In this document: positions 43,134 through 52,331 of the stretch, piece by piece
Layout of the letters: each line of letters starts with the position of its first letter
Position numbering within the stretch: the stretch's first letter is position 1
Source of the DNA: Lachnospiraceae bacterium
GTDB taxonomy: Bacteria; Bacillota; Clostridia; Lachnospirales; Lachnospiraceae
Direction of reading: 5' to 3'
Length of the DNA: 64,000 bases
Assembly: GCA_022793065.1 (NCBI GenBank)
Contig: JAAWCE010000065.1
Location: 1-64,000 of the forward strand
Translations under genes and position numbers: made by a program
Notes under the pieces: model-generated
What the model saw: only the letters and a program-made list of their open reading frames with translations
Told to the model about the DNA's origin: nothing
Database searches by the model: none

Positions 43134-45251
43134 ATGAGTGATGTATTGAACCTGAATGTGGAAGAAATTTTTGCCAGCAAGGTATTCACCTTCGGTAAGA
43201 TGAAAGAGAGGCTTCCAAAGAGTGTGTACAGGGAAGTTCGGCGGGTGATGGACCATGGAGGTGAATTATCTCTGGCGGCTGCCGACGTGATTGCAAAAGC
43301 TATGAAGGATTGGGCTGTGGAAAATGGTGCAACCCATTATACACATTGGTTCCAGCCATTGACCGGTATCACCGCCGAGAAACATGATGCTTTCGTGACG
43401 CATCCTGACGAGGACGGCAAGATGATTATGGAATTTTCCGGTAAGGAGCTCATCAAAGGGGAACCGGATGCTTCCTCGTTTCCTTCCGGCGGTTTGAGAG
43501 CTACGTTTGAGGCCAGGGGGTATACCGCATGGGATATTACATCTCCGGCATTTTTGAAAGAGGATGCCACAGGGGTAATTCTCTGTATTCCAACAGCCTT
43601 TTGTTCTTATACGGGGGAAGCGTTGGATAAGAAGACTCCTTTGCTTCGTTCCATGGAGGCTATTAGTCAACAGGCGCTCAGGATTGTTCGTTTATTCGGC
43701 AATACGGAGGCGACAAAGGTGGTGGCAAGCGTGGGAGCGGAGCAGGAATATTTCCTGGTGGACAGAGAGAAATATTTGCAGCGGGAAGATTTAATTTTTG
43801 CAGGCCGTACATTATTTGGTGCGCCGGCGCCTAAAGGACAGGAGCTGGAGGATCATTATTTCGGCACAATCCGGGAACGGGTCGGCGCGTACATGAAGGA
43901 TTTGAACATAGAGCTATGGAAGTTGGGAGTAACGGCCAGAACCCAGCACAATGAGGTTGCGCCGGCCCAGCATGAACTGGCGCCGGTGTATGAGTCGGCC
44001 AATATTGCAGTTGACCACAATCAGCTAGTGATGGAAACGATGAAAAAGGTAGCGGGCAGACATGGCTTGACCTGCCTTTTGCATGAGAAACCTTTTGCCG
44101 GGGTAAACGGTTCCGGCAAACATAATAACTGGTCGTTGGGTACTGACAACGGAGTTAATATGTTGGACCCCGGAGATACGCCCAATGCAAATATTCAGTT
44201 TCTTTTGGTGCTGGCATGTATATTGAAAGCGGTGGATACCCATGGGGATTTACTTAGGCAGAGTGCCTCGGATGTGGGAAATGATCACAGGCTTGGGGCA
44301 AACGAAGCGCCGCCGGCCATTATCTCCGTTTTTTTGGGAGAACAGTTGGAGGATGTGGTAAAACAGTTGGTGGAAACCGGTGAGGCAGCGCACTGTCTGG
44401 AAGGCGGCAAATTAGAGACGGGAGTGTCTACCTTGCCGGAATTAGAAAAGGACGCTACCGACCGGAATAGGACGTCGCCGTTTGCTTTTACAGGCAATAA
44501 ATTTGAGTTTCGTATGGTGGGAAGTGCGGATTCCATTGCCAGTCCCAATACTACCTTGAATGCGATTGTGGCGGAGGCGTTCTGTGAAGCGGCGGATTTG
44601 CTGGAACAGGCGGATGATTTTGAATTGGCCGTACATGATTTGATTAAGGAATATATGACAAAGCATCAGCGGATTATTTTCAATGGGGACGGCTATTCCG
44701 ATGAATGGGTGGCGGAAGCCGCAAGGCGCGGTCTGCCCAATATTAAGTCAATGGTGGAGGCAGCGGAGACGTTGACCACTGAAAAGGCTGTGAAATTGTT
44801 TGAAAAGTTTGGGATTTTTACAAAGGTGGAGTTGGAATCCAGGGAAGAAATTATTTATGAAATTTACGCCAAAACTATTAATATTGAAGCCCTTACCATG
44901 ATCAATATGGCTGGGAAAAAATATATTCCGGCAGTTATAAAGTATACAAAGTCTCTGGCAGATGCAGTGATTTCCGTCAGGGGGGCCGGAGCGGATGCCT
45001 CGGTTCAGGAAGAATTGCTCCAGGACGTGAGTAAGAGGCTGGCGGCGGCCAAAGCGGCGCTTTCCAAACTGGAAAAGGCGTCGGTTCAGGCTGGAAAAAT
45101 CCATAACATAAAAGAGCAGGCATTCTATTATAAGGATATGGTTAAAACAGCTATGGAAGAGTTGCGGACGCCCATTGACGAGCTGGAAATGATTGTGGAT
45201 AAGGCAATGTGGCCCGTGCCTTCTTATGGTGAGCTTACTTTTGAGGTATAA
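43134..45251 (+). CDS. glnN: Glutamine synthetase type III
   Basis: 705 residues, the size of GSIII and far longer than GSI (about 450). Opening FGKMKERLPKSVYREVRRVM, then THYTHWFQPLTGITAEKHD, and the catalytic block GAEQEYFLVD, TARTQHNEVAPAQHELAP (glutamate and metal site) and HEKPFAGVNGSGKHNNWS. It makes glutamine from glutamate, ammonia and ATP. RBS AGGGAGAAG. It stands alone, followed by a long hairpin that may end transcription. Confidence 0.95.
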   Translation: MSDVLNLNVEEIFASKVFTFGKMKERLPKSVYREVRRVMDHGGELSLAAADVIAKAMKDWAVENGATHYTHWFQPLTGITAEKHDAFVTHPDEDGKMIMEFSGKELIKGEPDASSFPSGGLRATFEARGYTAWDITSPAFLKEDATGVILCIPTAFCSYTGEALDKKTPLLRSMEAISQQALRIVRLFGNTEATKVVASVGAEQEYFLVDREKYLQREDLIFAGRTLFGAPAPKGQELEDHYFGTIRERVGAYMKDLNIELWKLGVTARTQHNEVAPAQHELAPVYESANIAVDHNQLVMETMKKVAGRHGLTCLLHEKPFAGVNGSGKHNNWSLGTDNGVNMLDPGDTPNANIQFLLVLACILKAVDTHGDLLRQSASDVGNDHRLGANEAPPAIISVFLGEQLEDVVKQLVETGEAAHCLEGGKLETGVSTLPELEKDATDRNRTSPFAFTGNKFEFRMVGSADSIASPNTTLNAIVAEAFCEAADLLEQADDFELAVHDLIKEYMTKHQRIIFNGDGYSDEWVAEAARRGLPNIKSMVEAAETLTTEKAVKLFEKFGIFTKVELESREEIIYEIYAKTINIEALTMINMAGKKYIPAVIKYTKSLADAVISVRGAGADASVQEELLQDVSKRLAAAKAALSKLEKASVQAGKIHNIKEQAFYYKDMVKTAMEELRTPIDELEMIVDKAMWPVPSYGELTFEV

Positions 45252-45298
45252 AGAAATACGTTTCTGATGTAAGAATTGTTGGGGAATAGAGAGACCGG

Positions 45299-45403
45299 AA
45301 GCAGAACTGTCGCGTTGAAGGCAACATATACGGAAAATTGTATGCCCTTTGGGATAATACAAGATCTTGTATCTGAGCCTCTGAAAGCGACAGTTCTTTG
45401 CTT
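45299..45403. ncRNA. Long structured hairpin region after glnN
   Basis: Arms AGAACTGTCGC (45303-45313) and GCGACAGTTCT (45387-45397) form a perfect 11-bp stem, extended by AAGC/GCTT beyond a bulge. The 73-base interior contains a GTTG/CAAC tetraloop hairpin, a GGC..ATAC/GTATGCC helix and a perfect 16-base palindrome (45357-45372). On the plus strand TTTGCTTATATTATGTTTTGG follows. This may be an extended terminator, an unrecognised small RNA or a leader-like element; I could not match it to a known class. Confidence 0.45.
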
Positions 45404-45471
45404 ATATTATGTTTTGGATATCAGAAGTCTATGATGGTTCTTTCAATGTCGGGCGTGCCATTGTGGAAGTA

Positions 45472-47163
45472 TCAGGTCTGCTGTAGATAAGTTTCCACAT
45501 CTTTGCGAATTGCCATAAATACTTCTACGATTTGCGGATCAAAGTGACTTCCGGATTCTTCTTGTAAAATGGTAAAAGCTTTGTCCAATGGGACTTCATT
45601 TTTATAAACGCGCCTGGATATTAGCGCGTCGAATACATCGGCCACCGCCATGATTCTTGCACATAGAGGAATATCCTTTCCTTTGAGACCTTCCGGATAT
45701 CCGGAACCGTCCCATTTTTCATGATGAAAATGTGCTACATCGCTTGAAATTTGCAATAGATTTTTATCCGCATTTTCGCCTAAAATATCTTCAACGATTT
45801 CGCTGCCCAGGCGTGAATGATTTTTCATGATCTCGAATTCTTCCGGTGTAAATTTGCCGGGTTTGTTTAAGATGGTGTCGGATATCATGATTTTGCCCAC
45901 ATCATGAAGGGGAGCGGCGTTGGTGATTTTGCTGATATAATCTTTGTTTACTTCTTCCGGATGAATGTGATGTTCGTACATATATTGGACAATCATTTCC
46001 ACATATTTTTTAGTGCTCATCACATGACGTCCTGTATTGTTGTCGCGGCTTTCTATTAAAGTAGCCATTCCTTCAATGACATGTTCCTGCATTTGCAGCA
46101 TGTGCTCTGTCTGCTTTTTGATTTCCAATGTCTGTTCTTCCACCCGTTTTTCCAGAGTGCGTTGGGATTGCTGCAGTTGTTGTGCGTAGTGTAATGCTTT
46201 GATTCTATTGAAATAGCTTGCGGTACAGAAATAAACCACAAGTGCAAAAATAAGCAATGAAATAATTAGATTATGATAAAGATTGTTTCGTACACGTTGA
46301 AATAATTGTTCTTCGTCGATGACCATGACCACATACCAGTCATCCTGTACTACATTGGAAAATATGGTGGAGGACTTGCCGGAAAGTTCTGTTCGGATTG
46401 TGGTTCCGGCGGCCTGTATAATCTGGCTTGCAAGATCATGTAATTCTGTATCTTTCATGTCCTGGTCTGTGAGAAAGTTTCTGCCTTTCATCTGGCGGTC
46501 GGAATGGGCCACTATAAAACCTGTTTTGTCAATAATGAATCCATATCCGTTACCGTTCAGATTCATTTCCTCTGCAAGGAGCTGCATCTCATCCATGACA
46601 ATATCAAGAGAAACCACGCTTTCTCCGTCCGACAGCGTTTGGCTGACAGATATCATAATGCTGTCGGTTTGAGCGTCCAGATAGGGTGAAACTACCACCG
46701 GTTTACCGTTTCCTTCCATTGCGGCTGTGTACCAGGGTCTTTCCTTGGGGACATAACCTTCCTCAGGAACCCAGCCGATTCCGTCAATATAATCGTCGCG
46801 AAAAAGTCCGTAAATGCCGGTAAAATAAGGGTCCATATGTATTTGGTAAGCCTGGGATTCATACAGGAGATATTGCGTAATCTCATCGGAACTTTTCCCT
46901 TCCTGCAGCATATGGTCGATGGTCAGACCGGTTACTTGCAGCACATCCAGGCCACGGAGCAAAAAGTTGTTGAGCTTCTCTGATTCCTCCGAGACAGCCA
47001 ATTCTCCGATGGTAACGGCGTCATTGCGGGCAATGGAATAAAACGAACCAAAACTGTAGCATACAATTGCCAGTAATGCTGCCAAAGTAAAGAAAAGTGT
47101 TAATACATAGTGCATTTTATCTTTTCCAGCCGCGTATATTTTTTCGCCGGTTTCTTTATTCAT
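45472..47163 (-). CDS. HD-GYP cyclic-di-GMP phosphodiesterase with extracellular dCache sensor
   Basis: 563 residues. TM1 about 17-42, extracellular dCache-like sensor (about 45-300; the WYTAAMEGNGKPVVVSPYLD and DDWYVVMVIDEEQLF pieces are typical), TM2 about 295-320, coiled coil, then an HD-GYP domain: PLHDVGKIM (HD at 420-421) and HHEKWDGSGYPEGLKG (480-494) with the GYP motif intact. It should hydrolyse c-di-GMP in response to an external small molecule. No GGDEF partner in the window. The stop lies 7 bases beyond the gap region after the hairpin. Confidence 0.9.
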   Translation of the reverse strand: MNKETGEKIYAAGKDKMHYVLTLFFTLAALLAIVCYSFGSFYSIARNDAVTIGELAVSEESEKLNNFLLRGLDVLQVTGLTIDHMLQEGKSSDEITQYLLYESQAYQIHMDPYFTGIYGLFRDDYIDGIGWVPEEGYVPKERPWYTAAMEGNGKPVVVSPYLDAQTDSIMISVSQTLSDGESVVSLDIVMDEMQLLAEEMNLNGNGYGFIIDKTGFIVAHSDRQMKGRNFLTDQDMKDTELHDLASQIIQAAGTTIRTELSGKSSTIFSNVVQDDWYVVMVIDEEQLFQRVRNNLYHNLIISLLIFALVVYFCTASYFNRIKALHYAQQLQQSQRTLEKRVEEQTLEIKKQTEHMLQMQEHVIEGMATLIESRDNNTGRHVMSTKKYVEMIVQYMYEHHIHPEEVNKDYISKITNAAPLHDVGKIMISDTILNKPGKFTPEEFEIMKNHSRLGSEIVEDILGENADKNLLQISSDVAHFHHEKWDGSGYPEGLKGKDIPLCARIMAVADVFDALISRRVYKNEVPLDKAFTILQEESGSHFDPQIVEVFMAIRKDVETYLQQT

Positions 47164-47354
47164 AATTTTTGTTTCCCTCAGTTTTGTTTGTTGAAAAACG
47201 AACTATGGTTTACGATAAATAAAAAGAAAATAATATTTGCTTTTTTATTTTCTCACAACTGCCCATAGGATGTCAACCTTATGACAGGGATAATTGAGAC
47301 TTCTTTTATGGATTGGGAAGAGTGAAAAAAATTTAAAAAAATTAAATTTAGGTA

Positions 47355-47383
47355 TTGCAAAATGGAATAACTTAGTGTATAAT
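47355..47383 (+). promoter_or_regulatory. tRNA-Gln promoter
   Basis: TTGCAA (47355-47360), 17 bases, TATAAT (47378-47383), 19 bases before the tRNA. The rest of 47164-47402 is very AT-rich with no gene. Confidence 0.75.
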
Positions 47384-47402
47384 AACTCAAGTAATGATTC
47401 AT

Positions 47403-47474
47403 AGGGCTATCGCCAAACGGTAAGGCAACGGACTCTGACTCCGTCATTTCAAGGTTCGAATCCTTGTAGCCCTG
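47403..47474 (+). tRNA. tRNA-Gln (anticodon CUG)
   Basis: Acceptor stem AGGGCTA pairs with TAGCCCT, D-arm with GGTAAGG, anticodon arm ACGGA-CTCTGAC-TCCGT with CTG in the loop, T-arm CAAGGTTCGAATCCTTG, discriminator G. All arms close. CCA is not encoded. It reads CAG codons. Confidence 0.93.
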
Positions 47475-47479
47475 TTTTA

Positions 47480-47514
47480 AAACCTCGGTGGAGAGATTCA
47501 TCGGGGTTTATTTT
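47480..47514 (+). terminator. tRNA terminator
   Basis: AAACCTCG (47480-47487) pairs with CGGGGTTT (47502-47509) with one G-T pair; the T-rich stretch TTTATTTTG follows. Confidence 0.72.
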
Positions 47515-47645
47515 GTTGTAAAATTAAGAGTTTTCGGGATTGGGGATTGTAAATTGTGCTGTGAGATGAAAAATGTTGTGGGCTATACAAATGAAAAAAA
47601 GTGTGTTACACTGAAAAAAAGAAATTACGAAACGAGGATTGAAGT

Positions 47646-48686
47646 ATGGAAGAGACAAGAGATTCCGTATTAATGGAAGAGAATGGTATGGAGATTGATT
47701 TAAAGGGGGCCAAAAAGCATTTTTCCAAAATTGGCTGGATGTTTGTGCTGGGGACAATTGCCATATATGCTGCACAGTTGATTCCTCTCACAATTGTACA
47801 GTTTCTGCGGCCGGAATGGATAGCGGACGCCAATATGTCGATTTTGGTTTCCATGCTTCCCATGTATCTGATCGGGATGCCCATATTGATTTTATTGGTG
47901 AAGGGAATTCCTTCGGAGAAGCCGGAAAACCATCCCATAAAAGCAGGACAGTTTATCGTAGCGGCAATTATGTGTTTTGCCCTTGTGCATTTGTCTAATA
48001 TAGTGGGCACCATTACTACAACGATTATTGGGGCGTTAAAGGGCGGGGAGGTTCAGAACCAGATACTAAATGCCACAGTGGGTATGGATCTGTGGATGAT
48101 ATTTATTTTCATGGTAATCTGTGCCCCCATTATGGAAGAGCTTATATTTCGCAGACTGATTGTAGACAGGACTATGCGCTATGGGCAGGGAGTGGCCGTT
48201 TTGGTGTCAGGGCTTATGTTTGGTTTGTTTCACGGCAATTTGAACCAATTTGTGTATGCGTTTGTGCTGGGCGTGTTTTTGGCATATCTGTATGCAAAAA
48301 CAGGAAATTTAAAGATAACCATTGGGCTGCACATGCTGATTAACTTTTTTGGCGGTGTGGTAAGTACCTGGCTGATACGGCTTATTGACCTGGACGAGTA
48401 TTACAGTCTTGCCATGGATGCGGATACGGATGCCTTGATGAACTTTTTGGGGGAGAATCTGGTAGGGTGCGTTGCCTATATGGTATATTTTTTATTTATC
48501 ATAAGTGTTATGATAGTTGGCGCCGTATTGATCATTGTGAGTCTGGCAAAGAAGAAATTTGTGTTAAATCGCGGATCTTTTGTGATTCCGAAAGGAAAAA
48601 AGTTTTCTACGGTGATTCTGAATGGGGGAATGATTGTTTATTCTGTCATATGGATTATTACAATTGTTTTGCAGTTGTTTATGTAG
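47646..48686 (+). CDS. CPBP-family intramembrane metalloprotease
   Basis: 346 residues, about eight membrane segments. CPBP/ABI motifs: EELIFRRLI (Glu-Glu motif 1), GLFHGNLNQF (motif 2, His) and GLHMLINFFGG (motif 3, His/Asn), the residues that bind metal in Rce1-type proteases. The N-terminal 35 residues are hydrophilic. Members cleave prenylated or bacteriocin-related proteins or act in immunity; the substrate here is unknown. The ATG at 47646 follows GAGGATTGAAGT. Confidence 0.85.
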   Translation: MEETRDSVLMEENGMEIDLKGAKKHFSKIGWMFVLGTIAIYAAQLIPLTIVQFLRPEWIADANMSILVSMLPMYLIGMPILILLVKGIPSEKPENHPIKAGQFIVAAIMCFALVHLSNIVGTITTTIIGALKGGEVQNQILNATVGMDLWMIFIFMVICAPIMEELIFRRLIVDRTMRYGQGVAVLVSGLMFGLFHGNLNQFVYAFVLGVFLAYLYAKTGNLKITIGLHMLINFFGGVVSTWLIRLIDLDEYYSLAMDADTDALMNFLGENLVGCVAYMVYFLFIISVMIVGAVLIIVSLAKKKFVLNRGSFVIPKGKKFSTVILNGGMIVYSVIWIITIVLQLFM

Positions 48687-48723
48687 AAGGGGCCTAAAGT
48701 ACCGTTTTGAAAGGAATTATTGC

Positions 48724-49461
48724 ATGTATACATTTAAGAGTAGAATCAGATATAGTGAGACGGACAGTGAGGGGAAGCTTACAATGGCTTCCCTTATCAA
48801 CTATTTCCAGGATTGCTCCACATTTCATTCAGAGGATTTGGATTTGGGGGTGGAATATCTAAGGAGAGAACATTTGGTATGGGTACTGTCATCCTGGCAG
48901 ATTGTAGTAAATCGTTATCCCGGATTTGGAGAGAATGTGCTGATTGGCACATTGCCCTATGAAGTAAAGGGATTTTTGGGATATCGTAATTTTGCAATGA
49001 CAGATGAAAAGGGGGAATATATTGCAAAGGCAAATTCCCTGTGGAGTTTGCTCAATACGGATACGGGGCGGCCGGCATCGGTAACACAGGCGATGATGGA
49101 CGGTTATACTCTGGGAGAAAGATTAGATATGGAATATGCGCCCCGCAGGATTACGCTGCCTGGAGAAGGAATCACAGGGGAACCGATTGTGGTGCGCAAG
49201 CATCATCTGGATACCAATCATCATGTGAATAATCAGCAGTTTATCAATATGGCAATGGATTATCTGCCGGAGCATTTTGTGGTAAGGCAAGTGAGGGCGG
49301 AATATAAGAAACAGGCATTTCTGGATAATGTATTGATACCCTATGTGGCGGGGGGCGGAGACAGATATACGATTGCTTTGCAGGATAAAGAGGCGAAACC
49401 TTATGCGGTGGTGGAAATGACAATGTACCGAGAAGATATGACAGGATTGAGAGAGGAATGA
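48724..49461 (+). CDS. Acyl-ACP thioesterase
   Basis: 245 residues from the ATG at 48724 (GAAAGGAA ahead). Two hot-dog folds: the first (RIRYSETDSEGKLTMASLIN, DCSTFHSEDL) and the second with the catalytic HHLDTNHHVNNQQFIN motif. It hydrolyses acyl-ACP to free fatty acids, controlling chain length or supplying fatty acids for membrane or signalling use. No fatty-acid synthesis genes surround it. Continues a plus-strand run into cvfB. Confidence 0.9.
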   Translation: MYTFKSRIRYSETDSEGKLTMASLINYFQDCSTFHSEDLDLGVEYLRREHLVWVLSSWQIVVNRYPGFGENVLIGTLPYEVKGFLGYRNFAMTDEKGEYIAKANSLWSLLNTDTGRPASVTQAMMDGYTLGERLDMEYAPRRITLPGEGITGEPIVVRKHHLDTNHHVNNQQFINMAMDYLPEHFVVRQVRAEYKKQAFLDNVLIPYVAGGGDRYTIALQDKEAKPYAVVEMTMYREDMTGLREE

Positions 49462-49473
49462 GAGGATAGGGAA

Positions 49474-50313
49474 ATGATTCGACTGGGAGAGAAACAGAAA
49501 TTGGTGATAGTAAAGGTGGTAGAATTTGGCGTATATTTGGCGGCCTCACCTGAAACTGCCGCAGAAAGGGTCTTGCTGCCAGCCAGACAGGTGCCGGAGG
49601 GAAGCCAGGTTGGTGATGACCTGGAGGTATTTATTTATCGTGATTCCAGCGACAGACTGATAGCCACTACAAGGGAGCCGAAGCTTACACTGGGGCAAGT
49701 TGCGGAATTGACCGTGGCGCAGGTGGGAAAATTTGGCGCGTTTCTGGACTGGGGATTGGAAAAGGATTTGCTGCTGCCTTTTAAACAACAAAGAGGCAAA
49801 GTGGAACAGGGGCATAAAGTGCTGGTCACTCTTTATATTGATAAAAGCGACCGTCTCTGTGCTACCATGAATGTGTATGAAAATCTTCGCACCGACAGTC
49901 CGTATAAGGCGGACGACAGGGTGAAGGGGCGCGTCTATGAGTTAAGCAAAAATTTTGGCGCTTTTGTGGCGGTGGATCATCAATATTCGGCGCTGATTCC
50001 ACAGAAAGAATTGTATGGAAAGGTGGAATTGGGAGAGGATATCTCAGCCAGAGTGGTACAGGTTCGGGAAGACGGCAAGCTTACTCTGAGTATTCGAGAG
50101 AAGGCGTATGTGCAGATGGATCAGGATGCCCAGGAGCTGCTTTCTATTATTGACGGTTATGACGGGGTGCTTCCCTTTAATGATAAAGTATCTCCCGAAA
50201 TCATACGCAGAGAGACAGGAATGAGTAAAAATGAGTTTAAACGTGCGGTGGGAAGACTTTTGAAAGAAGGAAAGATAGAGTTAAAGGGAACTGTGATTCG
50301 ACGTTTGGGATGA
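49474..50313 (+). CDS. S1-type RNA-binding protein CvfB/YitL-like
   Basis: 279 residues. Three S1/OB-like units (VKVVEFGVYLAAS; VAQVGKFGAFLDWG; VYELSKNFGAFVAVD) followed by a winged helix (GMSKNEFKRAVGRLLKEGKI). This is the CvfB layout: it binds RNA and influences virulence gene expression in Staphylococcus. Starts 12 bases after the thioesterase, so cotranscribed. Terminated by a strong hairpin. Confidence 0.9.
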   Translation: MIRLGEKQKLVIVKVVEFGVYLAASPETAAERVLLPARQVPEGSQVGDDLEVFIYRDSSDRLIATTREPKLTLGQVAELTVAQVGKFGAFLDWGLEKDLLLPFKQQRGKVEQGHKVLVTLYIDKSDRLCATMNVYENLRTDSPYKADDRVKGRVYELSKNFGAFVAVDHQYSALIPQKELYGKVELGEDISARVVQVREDGKLTLSIREKAYVQMDQDAQELLSIIDGYDGVLPFNDKVSPEIIRRETGMSKNEFKRAVGRLLKEGKIELKGTVIRRLG

Positions 50314-50340
50314 TAAGTTCAGCGGGGGTTGTATGATAGA

Positions 50341-50368
50341 AATCCGGCTCAGAAGAGCCGGATTTTTT
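50341..50368. terminator. Strong bidirectional terminator
   Basis: AATCCGGCTC (50341-50350), AGAA loop, GAGCCGGATT (50355-50364), then TTTT. It separates cvfB (+) and the convergent kinase gene (-). Confidence 0.9.
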
Positions 50369-50390
50369 CACATCACTTTTCTTATTGCAT

Positions 50391-51524
50391 TTATAGAAAC
50401 ATGGTAACTTCATAGGCTTCCCAAGAGCAGGGAATTTCCAGTTTTCGTATCATTGACTCAAGGACGTTTTCAGGAATATGGCGTGCCCTGGTGCGGTTCC
50501 TGGCAATCAGTTCCGTGTAAGGGACTTCTAAGTAGAGGATATGCACACGAGCCCCATAACCTGAGAATAGCCCTACCAGTTTTTGTCTGGTCTCCCCAAT
50601 GAGATTGGTTGCATTCCAGATAAAAGACTGTTCCTTTCGCAGATACCCCCGCGCAAGTTCCAGGGCGGCTTGCACTACCCGGCCTGTGTCTTTGGACGGT
50701 GCAATCCCCATTTTCTCCCGAAGGTCGTCCAGCGATATAACGGGAATATCTTGTGCAAAGTTTCCGGCATTTTGCGCGATCCAGGTATCTTTGCCCGACA
50801 GAGGGAGTCCTGACATGAGGATTACATCAAATGAAGTGTTATCATATAAGGGGGTATCGCACCATAGGTTCCCTTTTTGATAAAATTGAAATCGGGTGTA
50901 GGGGTTTGCAAAGGTGTGGGGAGTTTCCCATATATTTAGTTCTCTTGCAGTTTCACCAAATAGTTCCGCTTGTTCCAATAGTTGTCCGGGAACGTTCTCG
51001 ATTCGTCCTAAAATGTCTGCTTTGGACAGTAAATATAAAAGTTTCAAAGGGATACTTTCGGCGGCTTTGTATAATTCCAGCTCAGGATGCTGTTTTGTCC
51101 AAAACCACACAGGAAGACCATGGTAGCGGATTAGTTTGGCTGCAAGTTCCCTCTGCGGGAAGGTAAGACCGAAACGGTGGGCTTCCCGATAGGTAATTCC
51201 GCGGAACATTTTCTCCCCCAGGATAGTATGTCTGGGGGAAATCCATTTTCCGTCTTCTTGTCGAGTGCAGGCGGATTTCCCTATATCGTGAAACGCGGCG
51301 GCCAGAAATAAAATAGCTTGCGTATCTAAGGGCAGTTGCTGCCAGGCGTCCAGTTTGCAAAGCTGGCAGCATACCATTTGAGTATGGCAAAATACGTCCC
51401 CTTCTCCGTGATATTCAGGATTTTGTGGCACATTTTGCAATGTCAAAAGCTCCGGGCAAATGGTGGTAAGCAGAGAAAAAGAAAAGCCGCTGTCAATGAG
51501 TTCTGTAAGGATATTTCGGTTCAT
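50391..51524 (-). CDS. HD-domain phosphohydrolase fused to P-loop polynucleotide-kinase-like domain
   Basis: 377 residues. Residues about 40-180 are an HD domain: His47 (CHTQM), FHDIGK at 78-83 and Asp170 (KADILGR). Residues about 230-377 are a P-loop kinase: SGLPLSGKDTW (Walker A, 238-248) and SLDDLRE, then WNATN and RNRTR (lid arginines). This combination resembles bacterial RNA-repair enzymes that heal broken ends: the HD part removing phosphate and the kinase adding 5' phosphate. It starts directly after the ligase stop (TGA then ATG), ribosome site GGAGG. The healing role is inferred from context and motifs. Confidence 0.78.
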   Translation of the reverse strand: MNRNILTELIDSGFSFSLLTTICPELLTLQNVPQNPEYHGEGDVFCHTQMVCCQLCKLDAWQQLPLDTQAILFLAAAFHDIGKSACTRQEDGKWISPRHTILGEKMFRGITYREAHRFGLTFPQRELAAKLIRYHGLPVWFWTKQHPELELYKAAESIPLKLLYLLSKADILGRIENVPGQLLEQAELFGETARELNIWETPHTFANPYTRFQFYQKGNLWCDTPLYDNTSFDVILMSGLPLSGKDTWIAQNAGNFAQDIPVISLDDLREKMGIAPSKDTGRVVQAALELARGYLRKEQSFIWNATNLIGETRQKLVGLFSGYGARVHILYLEVPYTELIARNRTRARHIPENVLESMIRKLEIPCSWEAYEVTMFL

Positions 51525-52331
51525 TCAGGCGCCTCCTTCCGGGATGGAGAAAAGGTCCACGCCATCTGCCAGGCGGTTTGCAATGATCGGGCGGCTTGCC
51601 CAGTGACTTTCCGAATCAAGTATGGTGTTTAGGAAGGAAGGGCGGACATATTTCAAACGGTCTACCACATAATCCCCTTCTTCTACTTTAATGTAGACAC
51701 CTTCCATTGTTCCGGACAGGTCCGTCTGTGGGATAGCCCGTTCTGAATCCACGCCGCTTTTTTTACATTGGGCAAGGAAGCTTTGCTGCGCCAAATTTGA
51801 AATGAAAAGGCTGGGACCTATAAGGCGGGCAATGTCCTGAGAATTATTGTAATAACCCTGTTCCAGTACACGGACGGATTGGACAAAGGGAAAGTCCTGC
51901 AAAAATTCCTGACGTTTTGCAGTGGAATAGAATTTTCCCGTTGTTTTGTCAAAAATGTCAAATTCCATAAAATAATGTGGAAGACAGTCGTAAAAAACCG
52001 TATGCTTTGCATACAGCCATTCTCCATACATTACAAATCTGTCTCCTAAAAGGCAGTGCAGTCTTTCTTCAAAGCAGCCAGCCCAAAGTTTCAATAAATC
52101 AAACTGGCGTTCGCTGTATCCGCCGTTTAAGAAGTGCCCTCGACTTTGGAGATACATGTTCCCATCGCTGCTGAAACTGATGCCGCAGTTAGCGCCGTCT
52201 ACTTTTTCTTCCAATACCAAATACTTTCCCTCTATTTCACAGAAGGGAATACATTTTAAATCCTCATCACCAGTCTGTTTTCTGGAGCCTTCCAAGTGAC
52301 GGGTGCGGGGATACTTATAAATCTGTTCCAT
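51525..52331 (-). CDS. RNA ligase family protein (Rnl2-like)
   Basis: 268 residues. The nucleotidyltransferase motifs are intact: motif I KVDGANCG (Lys43 takes AMP), motif III region FVMYGEWLYAKHTVFYD, motif IV EGVYIK (210-215) and motif V VVDRLKYVR (Lys227). It would join 5'-phosphate and 3'-hydroxyl RNA ends. It lies upstream of the HD-kinase gene with no gap, so together they could restore cut RNA (for example tRNA) to intact form. Such cassettes are thought to repair damage by ribotoxins. No toxin or Hen1-type methyltransferase is adjacent. Confidence 0.82.
   Translation of the reverse strand: MEQIYKYPRTRHLEGSRKQTGDEDLKCIPFCEIEGKYLVLEEKVDGANCGISFSSDGNMYLQSRGHFLNGGYSERQFDLLKLWAGCFEERLHCLLGDRFVMYGEWLYAKHTVFYDCLPHYFMEFDIFDKTTGKFYSTAKRQEFLQDFPFVQSVRVLEQGYYNNSQDIARLIGPSLFISNLAQQSFLAQCKKSGVDSERAIPQTDLSGTMEGVYIKVEEGDYVVDRLKYVRPSFLNTILDSESHWASRPIIANRLADGVDLFSIPEGGA

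Noticed and set aside
45303-45397. The hairpin after glnN as 6S RNA, SRP RNA or a c-di-GMP riboswitch for the HD-GYP gene
   Set aside because: None of the conserved cores of these RNAs is visible on either strand.
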